Both the position numbers and the translations under genes were made by a program. Source: Magnolia sinica (taxonomy: Eukaryota > Streptophyta > Magnoliopsida > Magnoliales > Magnoliaceae). From it: a stretch of 64,000 nucleotides of DNA. The DNA lies in assembly GCF_029962835.1 (NCBI RefSeq), contig NC_080577.1:4960001-5024000 (forward strand), read 5' to 3'. Below the pieces are notes generated by a model that did not search any database, was not told where the DNA came from, and saw only the letters and a list, made by a program, of their open reading frames with translations. Positions 46,998-56,093 of the stretch are shown here, piece after piece (the stretch's first letter is position 1; each line of letters begins with the position of its first letter).

Positions 46998-49900
46998 TTT
47001 ATATTTAATTTTAAATGTATATATGTCGAGCCGAACTGAGTCGATTTTGAGTCAAGCTTCGAGTTGAGCTCGAGCTCGGCTTGAAAATTTTTTAACAAAA
47101 AAAAAAAAAGGCTTGACTCGGCCCGAACCCAACTTTTGATCCGAGCTGAGTCAAGCGAGTTAACCAAGCTAGCTCGGTTCATGTCCAGATCTACTTGTCA
47201 ATACTTTTATCTTTGAAAGGTAAATATCTTGTCAATACTGATACCGGATGCATACATAGGTTATCTTGATTGTAAATTTTTTATGTTCTTGTGTAACCTC
47301 TGGTTCTATAAATGGTCTGTGCCTTTGCCTTCCTTGATGAAGTGTAATGTTATTAACATCTTTTTACTTATGAAATTCATCTCGTTGCTTATATTAAAAG
47401 GGTGATAATTTTTTTTGTCAGCTCATTTCATTGTATAATAGCATGCCTTCCAGATATGGTGGTTTAGCACATGCTCATTTAACCTATATTCACTCAGAAT
47501 TTCTGTTATTTGGCAAAATTTCAGGAGATATATATGAGCATGCAGTTGTTTTAAGTGTGAAGGCTGAGGATCAAGATGCCTTCGAGAGGGATTTCTTTCA
47601 GTTGAAGCCTTATTACACAGACACATGGTATACATTCTAGTAACTTGGATGTTTTTTGTCATTATTTTGGCTTTCCTTTTTTTTTTTTTTCTTTTTTTCT
47701 TTTTTTTTTTTGTATTTTGACTTTTCACAAATAGAAATGCATGAAAAAGAAAAGAAGAAGCACAACTGTTTTGCTGCTTATATTGATGCTTGTTTTTTTT
47801 TTTTTTTTACGATAATGATTTATATTAAAAGGGAAATAGGATACAAAAGGAGAAGTGAGAGACTGCTGAGAAAGTGGAAACAACTACACGTCAAGGAAAA
47901 GAAAATCAAAATCCTAACGATTTATATCGATACTTGTTAAAGTAACAAGTTGCTAGATTCACATATTGGAGTCACACATGTCTGTAAATGGCTTTCAGAG
48001 TGAGTGCAACGTCAGGATTTCTAACGATAAATCTTTGGGTCCAAATATTTCACAAGGATGAGTGGTGGGTTGTAGAATGGGCTAGGGCTGATAAAGATTT
48101 CATGGGAAGCCCCGTTGATGCTTTTCAGGGTAGCTGGGGGGATTCTTCTTTTTTTGCTGGATGATTTCTCAACTTCCTTTTTTGTTTTACCAATTTTCTT
48201 TTTCTTTGATAAAATTTCCAGTTAGCCTTACCTTTCAAAAAGCGTTTCCAGTTACCCTTAAAAAAATGAAAATAAAAGTCCACTGCCTGATTTTGTAGTA
48301 TGCATGCAAGAGCAGCCACCATTGGCAAGGCAATTAATGTCAGTTATCAATTTGTTTATTGCTCCATGCAAATAGAACAATTTGACCAAAAATGTAAAGT
48401 GGGAACCATCTTTGGAGTTTTGGTATAATTCTTTTGTAGGTTCAGTATGAGAAGGGAATTAACCTTAGTCCAATATTTTACAAGCATCATGTATGTTAGG
48501 CTGTTTGATTTAATGCATGCACCACTTCCACTGGTTTGGATATTCACAATTTTCTGTGATTAGATTCTAATTTGCTTGAGACATGGTGACCAAAAGCAGA
48601 ATTTAGTGGTCTTATTGTCTTCGCCATTTTGTTGTAGAGTTAGTTCATTCCAACCTCTTGAATATTAAGAGTAGAGGTTGAACTTTTTTTTTTTGGAGAA
48701 TTGAGTAGAGGTTGAACTTTAGACTTTCCGTTCTTGACAGTAAGCTAGCTTCAGCTAGATCCAGGTAGCAATGATGAGTTGCTTGAGTTGGTGACCTCAT
48801 AGTTTTTAATGGTTTTATCTATATTGCTTGCTTGTTCTTTTGCAAACATTTGTTTTTACTATAATGCTTTTCTCTTTTATTGGAACAGTGGTATCATTCC
48901 ACCGTCACCTCAGGAGTACCCAATCTTGGGTCTTAACCTTCTGAGGCTCCTAGTGCAAAATAGAATTGCAGAATTCCATACAGAACTAGAGCTGCTTTCA
49001 GCCAGTGCTCTAGAGAATCCCTGCATCAAACATGCTGTGGAGCTAGAACAATCCTTCATGGAAGGTGCTTACAACCGCGTTTTGAGCGCTAGGCAGACAG
49101 TTCCACATGAGACATATGTTTACTTCATGGATCTCCTAGCAAAGACAGTCAGGCAATATGTTTTAACTTGAACCTATGGCTACAGCTATCTTTTTTTTTT
49201 TTTGGTTTCGGAGTTTGAAGCATGTATAAACAATCTTCATTCTCTCTGTCACTTGCAGAGATGAAATAGCTGGATGTAGTGAAAAAGCATATGATTACCT
49301 TTCCATCAATGATGCAAAGCAGATCTTGATGTTCTCCTCTGACGAAGAGCTGTCTGAATATATCACGGAGGTAAGGGCTCTTTGCAGTCTTGTTCTCGGT
49401 TCCTATTTCTGTTGTCTCTTTTGTTATGTCATCCATTTAAATTTGAGAAAGCACAACATTTTCTTTGGTATCATTATTTAAGGTGAAATTTCCTCAACCT
49501 GTTTATTATTGTATGAAGTGATCGGTGTGAGTTTAGTCATTACCTTCTAATGCAGTCAACCTATTTTGATCTGCCAATATTTTAATTTGCTTCTTTTTTT
49601 AAGGGCATGACTTGAGTATGCACAGAGTGAATGAGGGTCGGAGCGTTCGTTATATCTCAGCATTAGAGCTGGTTGGTGGGAATCTAGCAGCATGCCAAAG
49701 TGAAAATTTTCAAAAGTTTATTTTGAAATGCATGTTAAGATTCCCACTCAACATTGTTGGATGGTCGAGATATGTGCGGGCTGACCCTTCTGCACACCAC
49801 ATACAGAAACTCTTCCCTCTTCTTAGTAAAAATACTCTCTCTCTCTCTCTCTCTCCATTATTATTATTATTATTTGAAAATGATGGCAACAACTTCTCGA

Positions 49901-52900
49901 ACCTTTGACTTAGAGATAAAGAAACCATCACATGGACTAGCCTTGCAAAGAAGAGGAATGCTCTCTCTCCCTCTCCCTCTCCCTCCCTCTGACTTAGAAG
50001 TTAAGAAACCATTATGTGGACCAGCCTTGCAAAGAAGATGAATGCTCTCTCTCTCTCCTTATGACATACTGAAAATCTTTAAATTGCATAACAAGTAATT
50101 GGTGTTCTATTTTACCTAGAGCTACTAATGACCCATTGTTGTTTTAATTGGGTCCAAGTGAAAAAAGGGCTGAAAATCTTTAAATTGCATGACATTTAAT
50201 TGGTGCTCTATTTTATCTAGAGCTACTAATGATCCATTGTCGTTCTAATTGGGTCCAAGTGAAAAAAGGGTGGGCATGTTTATACTCATCAATGTTGTGC
50301 TACAAACATGTCCATCTTATTCTTACGTTTATCTTTTTGTTGGATCAAATTCGTCCGGAGAATGAGTGGTTAACTTTTTGATGTTACAGTGCATTCACAA
50401 CATAGCCATCGCAGTTTCTATTGCCTTTACTGCTCTAGGGCTTCAGACTCTCAGATGCTTTGTCACGCTGGCTTTCTGATTGCATATTTCCTCCCTAATT
50501 GATTCTCAGTGGCTTCTCATTATGTGGGTTCTTTCATCTTTCATTTGTTTTTGCTCATCATTTTCCGCACTTATACATCAAACTGGTTAGTTTGATTGAG
50601 TCTGCTGCTTGTATTTGCATCACTTCCTTTTACTCTAACTCATGCTTACTGTTCCTGACTCTCTTAATTCAGTTTTGCTATCATATGCTGGAATTTCTTA
50701 CTAGCATTTCATTAGTAATCATCGTCCCATTCATCCTAACCACTGGGTCTCTACTTTTCTGCTACTCAAGCAGATTGATGCGTTCTTTCCATCCTTTTTC
50801 TCGTTCTCTGCTGCTGTACCCAATTGTTGCTTTCTTTCCAACTTTTTTCTTGTTCCTATCGAAACCTTTTATCCAATCTCTTCCTTTCTCATTCTTTTAC
50901 CAAAAACTAGTGGCATTCAATGAGTTTGGTGAGGATGAAGATCAAGAAGATGCAGACAGTCCCCGGTCGGTGATGGTAGAAGCTTCAGCCCAGATGACAA
51001 TACCGGAGATGCATCCATGAAATATAAATTAAGCAGGGGAACCACAAGTGTTGACTCCACTAGTGATTGAGCGTTGGGCGGCAATTGAAGAACCAATGCC
51101 TGCAGGCCCACAAATTTTCAACAGGGTTGGTGGCGCTTGTGACGTAACTTTGCCGCAGAATCGAAAAGTTTCCATGGCTCAATTGATGAAGTGTATTAGA
51201 ACCTTTGCAATGGAAGTGGCGAGGTTGGTTGGGGTTACTTTCGGCGACAGGCTGGAGGACGATGTAGCTTTATTTGAATTCTTTGAAGAGAGAGGCAGAC
51301 AACCTAGCCAACCAGATGGGTTTAGTCTGATGCATAACAGTGACTTGACCACCATCGCTATGATAAATGTGGAATTAAGCAATCCGGAGTTGGGCAGTAC
51401 GGAAGCGGGGCTTTTGGGATTAGCAAGTGACCAATGAAGATCATGAGTTGGAATGTTACGGGGTTGGGATGTCCTCAGAAACGAGGTCAGATCAAAGATT
51501 TCTGTAAAATTTATAAAGTGCAGATCTTAGCTTTTCAGGAAACAAAGCTGGAAGGGATAGAACAGAGGATTGTAAACTCATTATGGTGGGGGCAGGCGAA
51601 AGAATGGGTGGCTTTAGGTGCAATAGGGACAGTAGGGGGAATTCTAGTTGTATGGGATACGAAAATTTGGAATAAAGAAGAGTGTTGGAAAGGAAAGTAC
51701 TCTTTATCAGTATTGTTTAGAGAAGTTGCATCAGGATTTCGATGGGTATTTACAGCGATATATGGCCCATGCCTTTCGGGCAGATTTTTGGGAGCAAGCA
51801 GACGTCTGTAAGAGCAAGTGGGCATTACCTTGGTGTATGGGTGGTGATTTCAATGTGGTTAGATTCATTTATGAGAAATTGAATGGGGGACACATAACAA
51901 GCAACATGGGGAATTTTTCAGATTGGATTCATAGAAATGAAATAGTTGATTTACCAATGGCCAAAACCTGATTCACATGGTCGAACGTTCAAGAGAAAGC
52001 GTTTCAGTCAAAATTAGACCAGTTTCTCTTTCACCAGAATGGGTGGAAAAATTCCCGCTGTCATTCCAACGGGGTTTGCGAAGGCCAATATCTGATCATT
52101 GCCCAGTAATGTTAGAGTCGCAATAGGAAGATTAGGGCCCCTGGCCTTTTAGATCTGAACTTGTGTGGTTAGAGGTTGAAGGTTTCGTAGATCAGGTGAT
52201 TAGATAGTGTCATCCTTCTCTGTGGGCGGTTCTGAAAATAGAAATATGTAGTGGAAGATGTTGAAGATGTTTGTTTAAATGCTTGATTGTAGGGAGGGTT
52301 TGTTTCCCAGGACTTATCTTGGTCTTCCTTTAGGCATTGGTACGCTGCCAAAACATCTTTGGGACAGAGTGATTGAAAGATTCGAATTGAAGTTTTTCCA
52401 GTGTAAGACTTGCCAACTATCTTTGGGAGGAAAAATCAACTTGATTAAGACAGTCATGTCTGATTTTCCGATCTATTATATGTCTTTTTTCAGGTGCCCA
52501 AAGTCAGTTTTGGAAAGATTGGATAAACATAGGGAGGATTTCTTGTGGAGTGGAGGGGGGGCTAGCCATGAGTTTCACCTTTTGAAATGGGAAGAGGTAT
52601 GTAAACCATGGAATCAGGGGGTTGTGGGTTTTAGAAACTTGGAGATGATGAATATAACATTATTGGGAAAATGGGTTTGGAGATTTAGGGTAGAGGTAGG
52701 GGTGTACATCGAGTTGAACCGAGTCGAGCTGGCCTCAGCTCGACTCGGCTTGGCCACTAGCTGACCTCAGCTCGGCTCGGTCCTCGAGCCTCATTGGCCA
52801 GCTTGGGCCAGTTCGAGCAGAGTTCAAGCCAAGATCAAGCTGAGTTTGCCATTGCAGCATTTTCACAAACACTTGGACTGCACCTTCAAAACCTCACTGT

Positions 52901-54379
52901 ATTTGAGACAGCAGTAATGGTTTTACAAGTATTTTATCAAACACCTTCTAAGCAACATAAAAATCAAGAAAAAAAGGATATTGGTTTCATATACATACCT
53001 TCCTTGCCACCAGCAACACTTCTTTGATTCATTTCATTAAACACTTGGTGAGCAACATCAATATCAAAGTAACTGAGTCACCGAACTGGTTCGATCCGAG
53101 TTCGATTCGAGCTGGGTTCGAGTCGAGCTGGGGCCAGCTCGAACTGGGCTCAAACTCAGCTTCGAACCAAGTCGAATCAAGCTTTTTCGAGTTGAGTCGA
53201 GCGAGCTAACCGAGCTAGCTTGGTTCGTGTACACCTCTAGGTAGAGGTGGGGTTTCAATGGTGAGAGTTGATTGTTAGGAAGTATGGACTTCAAGAATTG
53301 GGGTGGTGGACTAAGTCTTCTTCGCTATACAGGACCTCGCATGTATGGAAAGCGATGGCCTCAATAAAACATAAAGTATGGGAATGGATTGGCTTCTTAT
53401 TGGGGAATGGAGAGAAAATTAGATTTTGGGAGGACGGGTGGGTGGGAGACCAAAAATTGAGCCATCTTTATCCACAATTAACGGGGATCTCGGTTGAGGA
53501 GGGGTTGAGGGTAGCTAGATGTTTTTCAGTAGTTGGGGAGGAGGTAGTCTGGGCACCGCGGTGCAGGTGGGATTTAGGTGATGAAGAGATTTGTGGAGCT
53601 TATTTCATTGTTGGAGAAGTTGCCACTTTTCAGTGATATCCCTAGCTCTCTCAAATATGGATTCCATGATATGGCCAAGAGAGACAACATTTTCTTACTA
53701 AAATCCTTCTACATGGTTCTAAGTGGGGCCAATTCTAAAGATGGGAATTGAACTCATGTCCATGGGGAGTAAACCCACTACCAAAGCCATGTTTGCCCAG
53801 ACTGACAGGTACAAAACCCTATAATTTAAGGCACTAAATTTTAAGAAAACACAATAATTCAGCACATATAATGTACAATTTAAAGCACATAACACTTATT
53901 TAGTTGAGCACGTATAATGCACTAATTTAAAACACCCTTAGGGAAGATCTCCAGAAAAATATTGAAAAAATGTTTTTTTTTCCTGGGGTGTCATCAAATT
54001 TTTTTTTTTTTCATGTATATTGATGGTACAGTGTGCTTACTTCAAATGACAGTTACCAGTATCTCGTGACATTGAAAATATTATGCAATATTGGGGATAT
54101 CATCAATAACAACCACCGATGAGATTTATTTTTTTAAATCATATCCTGCATCTCTATCACTGACCCTGGATATAGATAATATTAGCTGATATCACTGATG
54201 AGGGTGAAATTCATTTCTGTAATGACCGTTGCTTGCAGGAGCATTCGGAGTGGGAGATAAAGAATGGGTGTGTTTTTTTCCAGAAGGCGAAAGAATCTGC
54301 ACCTTGCAAGGAGATACCATCCCTGCAACTCATCAATCAGACTCTGAGTTATGCAAGGGAGTTGGAGCGAATCGTATGA
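35088..54379 (+). CDS. 26S proteasome regulatory subunit RPN12 (lid), six exons
   Basis: Six exons (35088-35192, 45389-45467, 47525-47627, 48889-49152, 49259-49370, 54239-54379) give 804 bp and 267 residues, the same length as Arabidopsis RPN12a as I recall it, and colinear with it. Landmarks: VSQLFERFKAAF at the N-terminus, YEHAVVLSVKAEDQDAFERD, GLNLLRLLVQNRIAEFHTEL, KHAVELEQSFMEGAYNRVL, DLLAKTVRDEIAGCSEKAYDY, and the C-terminus LINQTLSYARELERIV. RPN12 is the small PCI-type subunit that completes assembly of the 19S lid and its joining to the base, in nucleus and cytosol. All splice phases match. Intron 4 is GC-AG. Introns 1 (10.2 kb) and 5 (4.9 kb) are swollen by transposons. No disabling change is seen in the coding exons, so the gene looks functional. 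Confidence 0.97.
35230..35394. mobile_element. Tourist-like (PIF/Harbinger) MITE in RPN12 intron 1
   Basis: 165 bp, 37 bp past the exon 1 donor. The inverted ends match at 18 of 20 positions (GGGCTCTTTTGGCAGCATGG against GGACTCGTTTGGCAGCATGG). A 3-bp TAA target duplication lies at 35227-35229 and 35395-35397. TWA duplication and GGG/GGA ends fit PIF/Harbinger. The interior has a poly(T) run. Confidence 0.85.
36140..36769 (+). mobile_element. L1-type LINE fragment, upstream half
   Basis: The translated sequence matches the region downstream of the LINE reverse transcriptase core: SRYLGLPLCSGKL, WNSVLERFQQKSKHLSFWG, NWIEVCNPKEKGGLGI, then ARIRFWEDKWCG near 36690-36725. More than one frame is needed, so it carries old frameshifts. 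It is 5'-truncated (no endonuclease or RT core) and cut at 36769 by the LTR-like element. The other half resumes at 41648. Confidence 0.85.
38365..38626. repeat. 131-bp tandem duplication
   Basis: The block starting GATGAACAATACTAC at 38365 is repeated starting at 38496 and runs to about 38626. The copies share GGTTGTAGATGTGGAGATGG and GTTGATTTTGGTTTGAATAG words and differ by a few bases. It lies inside the LTR-like element. Confidence 0.85.
39222..39810. repeat. long-TIR element, copy 7
   Basis: The arms pair across the whole length: GGTTGAGTAGCGAGACTAGC and GAAGTGACGTCGGCAAGTTC at the left, with inverse partners GCCGACTGGCTACTCAAC and GACGTCACTTCATTAGCC at the right. The GGGCCCCACCATGATGTATG and GGACGGTGTGGATATAAC core words are present, as is the central GTTGGATTTCAAATAAACAT. 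Near-complete. Confidence 0.82.
39815..40412. repeat. long-TIR element, copy 8
   Basis: The left arm (AGCTGTATAGCTGCTGTATA, GCAAGTTCTGTGGGTC) pairs with the right arm (GCAGCAGCTATATAGCTAG, GTGGGGCCCATGTAAC). The central GATTGGATGGAAAATAAAC is present. It sits immediately beside copy 7 and partly truncates at its left end. Confidence 0.78.
40440..40610. repeat. long-TIR element, copy 9 (right half only)
   Basis: Begins at the word TTTCCTTTGATGTGGTCC and runs through TGAGATTTGGAACTACC to CATATATCATGGTGGGCCC. The left arm is absent. Confidence 0.7.
40722..41100. repeat. long-TIR element, copy 10
   Basis: Left arm: GTGGGCCTAATCATGATG, CCATGCTGTCCATCTATT. The centre is shortened (a 'hybrid' of GTAATGTTTATTTGACATCC). 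Right arm: TGATGTGGTTCACTTGAG, GGATCTATCCAATTTTTGG. Divergent copy inside the hAT element. Confidence 0.7.
41648..42490 (+). mobile_element. L1-type LINE fragment, downstream half and 3' end
   Basis: The translated sequence is the zinc-binding C-terminal module of plant LINE ORF2: WNPTFGRVLLDVEINEY, WVWKFRQSGSYMVRSFH, LGPRLLAFGWLIGKNK, GCILCLKDEENADRLFL and then, past an in-frame stop at 42066, SFSWKVWNRFFELLD. The 3' end has TTCAATAAAATTTTC and an A-rich tail at about 42475-42505. Continuous in domain order with 36140-36769, so they are two halves of one insertion. Confidence 0.85.
42616..42778 (+). mobile_element. short retroposed insertion, 163 bp
   Basis: Flanked by a perfect 15-bp target duplication ATCAATTCATATATA (42601-42615 and 42779-42793) and ending in an A-rich AAAATAAAAAAATAAAAAA tail. 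These are marks of target-primed reverse transcription. The body (TGCTTTGTTTTGTTTCGC, CCCCTTTTAATGATATT) looks like the extreme 3' end of a LINE. No promoter boxes for a SINE were identified. Confidence 0.85.
43571..43875. repeat. tandem repeat, about 71-80 bp units
   Basis: The word A/CCAAGCAATC recurs at 43602, 43682, 43753 and 43833, each followed by an ACCTCCTTGAAAACCTA-like and a CAAGTTTGGTGAAACACC-like block. About 3.8 units, moderately diverged, in RPN12 intron 1. Confidence 0.82.
44764..45110 (-). mobile_element. copia-type LTR relic, minus strand
   Basis: GCTCTGATACCA at 44764-44775 is the exact complement of TGGTATCAGAGC, the initiator-Met tRNA primer site of copia elements. The adjoining sequence from about 44778, starting TTGATGCAAGACAATTAACC and going into a C-rich stretch, would be the LTR of an element reading on the minus strand. 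Its outer end and the second LTR were not found, and the probable interior to the left (about 43880-44763) has no recognised domain. Fossil. Confidence 0.55.
45389..45467 (+). CDS. RPN12 exon 2
   Basis: Acceptor TTTGCAG before 45389. It encodes VLLTEFRSLPPLFQESPNAI then HELTLA and one base of an Arg codon. Donor GTAATA at 45468, phase 1. Confidence 0.95.
46720..46860. repeat. degenerate short repeats in RPN12 intron 2
   Basis: The words GCCGAGTGCT, GGACAAGGAAGGACAA and GGACAGGGAAGGACAA recur every 25-45 bp. This creates a spurious Arg/Gly-rich open frame. Non-coding. Confidence 0.6.
46917..46994. repeat. (TA)39 microsatellite
   Basis: Thirty-nine uninterrupted TA units in RPN12 intron 2. 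The length as assembled may be inexact because such arrays slip. Confidence 0.95.
46995..47200. repeat. partial relative of the GAGCTCG-rich hAT elements
   Basis: Contains GAGTTGAGCTCGAGCTCGG, AAGCGAGTTAACCAAGCTAG and ends CATGTCCAGATCTA, matching the subterminal language of the elements at 15277 and 52697. The left end seems replaced by the TA array. No target duplication found. Confidence 0.5.
47525..47627 (+). CDS. RPN12 exon 3
   Basis: Acceptor ATTTCAG before 47525 completes AGA (Arg). It encodes DIYEHAVVLSVKAEDQDAFE and onward to KPYYTDT. Donor TG|GTATAC at 47628, phase 2. Confidence 0.95.
48000..48245 (+). mobile_element. LINE 3'-end fragment in RPN12 intron 3
   Basis: GATGCTTTTCAGGGTAGCTG and GGGGGATTCTTC then GATAAAATTTCCAGTTAGCC closely match the 3' end of the LINE at 42350-42480 (GGGCAGTTGGGGGAATTCC, AATAAAATTTTCAGTTAATC). 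A 5'-truncated copy of the same or a sister family. Confidence 0.7.
48889..49152 (+). CDS. RPN12 exon 4
   Basis: Acceptor GGAACAG before 48889 completes TGT (Cys). It encodes the helical PCI-region core from GIIPPSPQEYPIL to MDLLAKTV plus two bases of Arg. The donor after CAG at 49152 is GCAATA, a non-canonical GC. Confidence 0.93.
49259..49370 (+). CDS. RPN12 exon 5
   Basis: Acceptor ACTTGCAG before 49259 completes AGA (Arg). It encodes DEIAGCSEKAYDYLSINDAK to ELSEYITE. Donor GAG|GTAAGG at 49371, phase 0. Confidence 0.95.
49907..50058. repeat. 84-bp tandem duplication
   Basis: GACTTAGAGATAAAGAAACC at 49907 is repeated as GACTTAGAAGTTAAGAAACC at 49991. Both are followed by CCTTGCAAAGAAGA(G/T)GAATG and a CT-rich array. 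In RPN12 intron 5. Confidence 0.8.
50069..50270. repeat. 101-bp tandem duplication
   Basis: Two copies starting CTGAAAATCTTTAAATTGCA at 50069 and 50170, about 92 % identical, each ending GGGTCCAAGTGAAAAAAGGG. In RPN12 intron 5. Confidence 0.85.
50905..53640 (+). mobile_element. L1-type LINE, internally deleted, in RPN12 intron 5
   Basis: An ORF1-like segment (about 50905-51437) ends GACCAATGA, overlapping by four bases the ATG (51434) of ORF2. ORF2 opens with the endonuclease domain: MKIMSWNVTGLGC, ILAFQETKLEG, AIYGP, WCMGGDFNVV, then FTWSN and LDQFLF near 51970-52030, with at least one frameshift at about 51790 and a stop at 51969-51971. The RT core is missing. The sequence jumps at about 52200-52270 to the post-RT region (RTYLGLPLGIGTLPKHLWDR, SLGGKINLIKTVMSDFPIYY, REDFLWSG) and, after the hAT insertion at 52697-53239, to the GEKIRFWEDGWVGDQKL block. 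The 3' end is absent past about 53640. Dead. Confidence 0.88.
52697..53239. mobile_element. non-autonomous hAT-type element inside a LINE, 543 bp
   Basis: Ends TAGGGGTGTACA and, read from the right, TAGAGGTGTACA (11 of 12). A perfect 8-bp target duplication GGTAGAGG lies at 52689-52696 and 53240-53247. Removing the element and one duplication restores continuous LINE sequence, an internal proof of the ends. The interior near the ends is GAGCTCG/AGCTCGA-rich. Same length as the element at 1500-2042, though the inner repeats differ. Confidence 0.92.
53645..54238. other. distal part of RPN12 intron 5
   Basis: AT-rich, with poly(T) runs near 53972-54012 and no recognisable element. It ends in the exon 6 acceptor. 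Confidence 0.55.
54239..54379 (+). CDS. RPN12 exon 6 (terminal)
   Basis: Acceptor GCTTGCAG before 54239. It encodes EHSEWEIKNGCVFFQKAKES to the C-terminal RELERIV, with TGA at 54377-54379. Confidence 0.96.
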   Translation, partial: EHSEWEIKNGCVFFQKAKESAPCKEIPSLQLINQTLSYARELERIV

Positions 54380-55215
54380 AGCCCATTTCTTTTGTACTCA
54401 CACCAACAACGGCCCAGCATCTCATCAATCCGAAGAGTACCCTGATTCCCTTTCTGTCTTTCTGGTCAGTGAAAAAACTACAAACATGAAAAAGGGATCT
54501 TTTTAGCTCACTGAATCATGACAAGTGCCACTATATTCGTATTTTTGGTTTGTTTATCATTTGGGGGCATCCCAGGCATCATTGGCATTTGATTCTCAGA
54601 TCTTCTATCACCATAACTCTCTGAGACTGATTCAAAACTGATTAAAAAAAGAAAGGATATGAAAATTGCGGAGATCTCACTCCTTGTATGGTCTTAGCTC
54701 TTGTTTGTTTTCCTCTTTGGAGTTTTATGAGGTTTGTTTTCTTTCGTGCAAATCCAGTGAGGGCAGATCCAAATGGTTGCATTGATATAGCGTAATGCGT
54801 GCATTTGTGTGTGTTTCATTAAGCTAATTACTATACATTATGATTGTTATGTGTATTGTTGTGTATGTCCATCGACATTGAATGCTGAGGAGTAATTGCC
54901 AAGACAATGTGGACTGAGAAAGGTTTGAGAAGTCCTGAGGAGTGGCGGAGACAAGTGTCCATGTCGTATTGAGAACGTTTCTTTTTCTTGCTACTTTCCA
55001 TCAGTGACGTGTCTGCAGTCAGCATCGTGGATATCAATAAAATGGCCCACTTGAGGATGGTGGATATCATTAACATGGATCACTTGAGGATTGTGGATCA
55101 GTGGTAATGGCCCACTTGAGGATGGACTTGTTGGCCATGTACATCCACTTCCCTGAAAAACACTAGGAGAAAACTTAAGACGCGATTGCCTGCTACACCC
55201 AGCCACAGGTTGGAA
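54380..55215. other. downstream of RPN12, 3' untranslated and intergenic
   Basis: No coding sequence. The first 300-400 bp are probably the RPN12 3' untranslated region, but no strong AATAAA is evident. From 55015-55125 the phrases GGCCCACTTGAGGATGG and GGTGGATATCA recur as short imperfect repeats. Confidence 0.45.
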
Positions 55216-55219
55216 GCTA

Positions 55220-55575
55220 GGAGGGCCCACCATGATGTTTGTGAGAAATCCACCGGGTCCATCTGTCTTGCCACCTCATTTTAGGACATGATAAAGAAAA
55301 TGAAGCAGATCCAAAACTCAAGTGGGCCACGACAGGAAACAGTGGAGATTGAACTCCCACCGTTGAAACATTCATGGGGCCACAAGTTTTGGATCAAGCT
55401 ATAGTTTTGTGTATTCAGGTTATCCTAGTGGGAATGACCTTATAAACAGTTTGAATGGCATAAGAACACGGTGGAATCCAGAGGTTTTAATGGTAGGGCC
55501 CACTTCAATTTCGGATCTGCCTCATTTTTGGTGTCACCTCATTAAATGAGGTGGAAAAAATGATGGACGGGATGG
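55220..55575. repeat. long-TIR element, copy 11
   Basis: Left arm: GGGCCCACCATGATGTTTGT. Centre: TTATAAACAGTTTGAATGGC. The right arm (TTTCGGATCTGCCTCATTTT, GATGGACGGGATGG) is truncated at about 55575. Confidence 0.72.
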
Positions 55576-56056
55576 ATTGCTACAGCCAAAGCCCACCTTT
55601 TTGCCCTTGGTGTTTGCTTTGAATGAAGTACAGCCTGCACCCAAGTTATCAGCAGATCTGGACCATCCGCATGGTATTGGAGTCTCACTCTGATTGAATG
55701 AAGTACAGCCTTCTCTTGGGATGATTCCAAGCTCAAGGCTAAGGCGTCTGCACTGTAGGTCGGACCCAATGAATGGTTAGGATCATGCAGATTTCATCAG
55801 GACAGCCCAAATGATGGGTAGTTTTCAACTTATTGATGAATTTACCAACCACCAACTAAACATCTGGATCATCTTACATTGGTCAACGGCCGTGATTTCG
55901 CTTAAGAAACATGGTTCATATTGATCTGGATTTTGCGATTTGACTGATTGCATTTTACGTAAGTGATGTATGTATTGTAATGTTTTCTTTTGACTAAGGT
56001 TCCTCAGCAGCTTCACTTCATGTGTGGTTAAGATCACATCTACTTTTTGGCATTGG

Positions 56057-56058
<2 letters not shown>

Positions 56059-56089
<31 letters not shown>
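56059..56089. repeat. (GA)15 microsatellite
   Basis: Pure GA array from 56059 to 56089 in intergenic DNA. Confidence 0.9.

Positions 56090-56093
<4 letters not shown>

Noticed and set aside
46782-47182. Frames with Tyr-Ile repeats on both strands
   Set aside because: They are translations of the (TA)39 array.
49148-49149. GT donor alternative for RPN12 exon 4
   Set aside because: Using it gives a premature stop after the exon 5 acceptor and deletes the conserved Val-Arg; the GC donor at 49153 keeps the conserved protein.
50499-51020. 173-codon hydrophobic open frame
   Set aside because: Phe/Leu/Ser-rich translation of pyrimidine-rich intron DNA; only its last 35 codons resemble LINE ORF1 sequence. 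Not a membrane protein gene.
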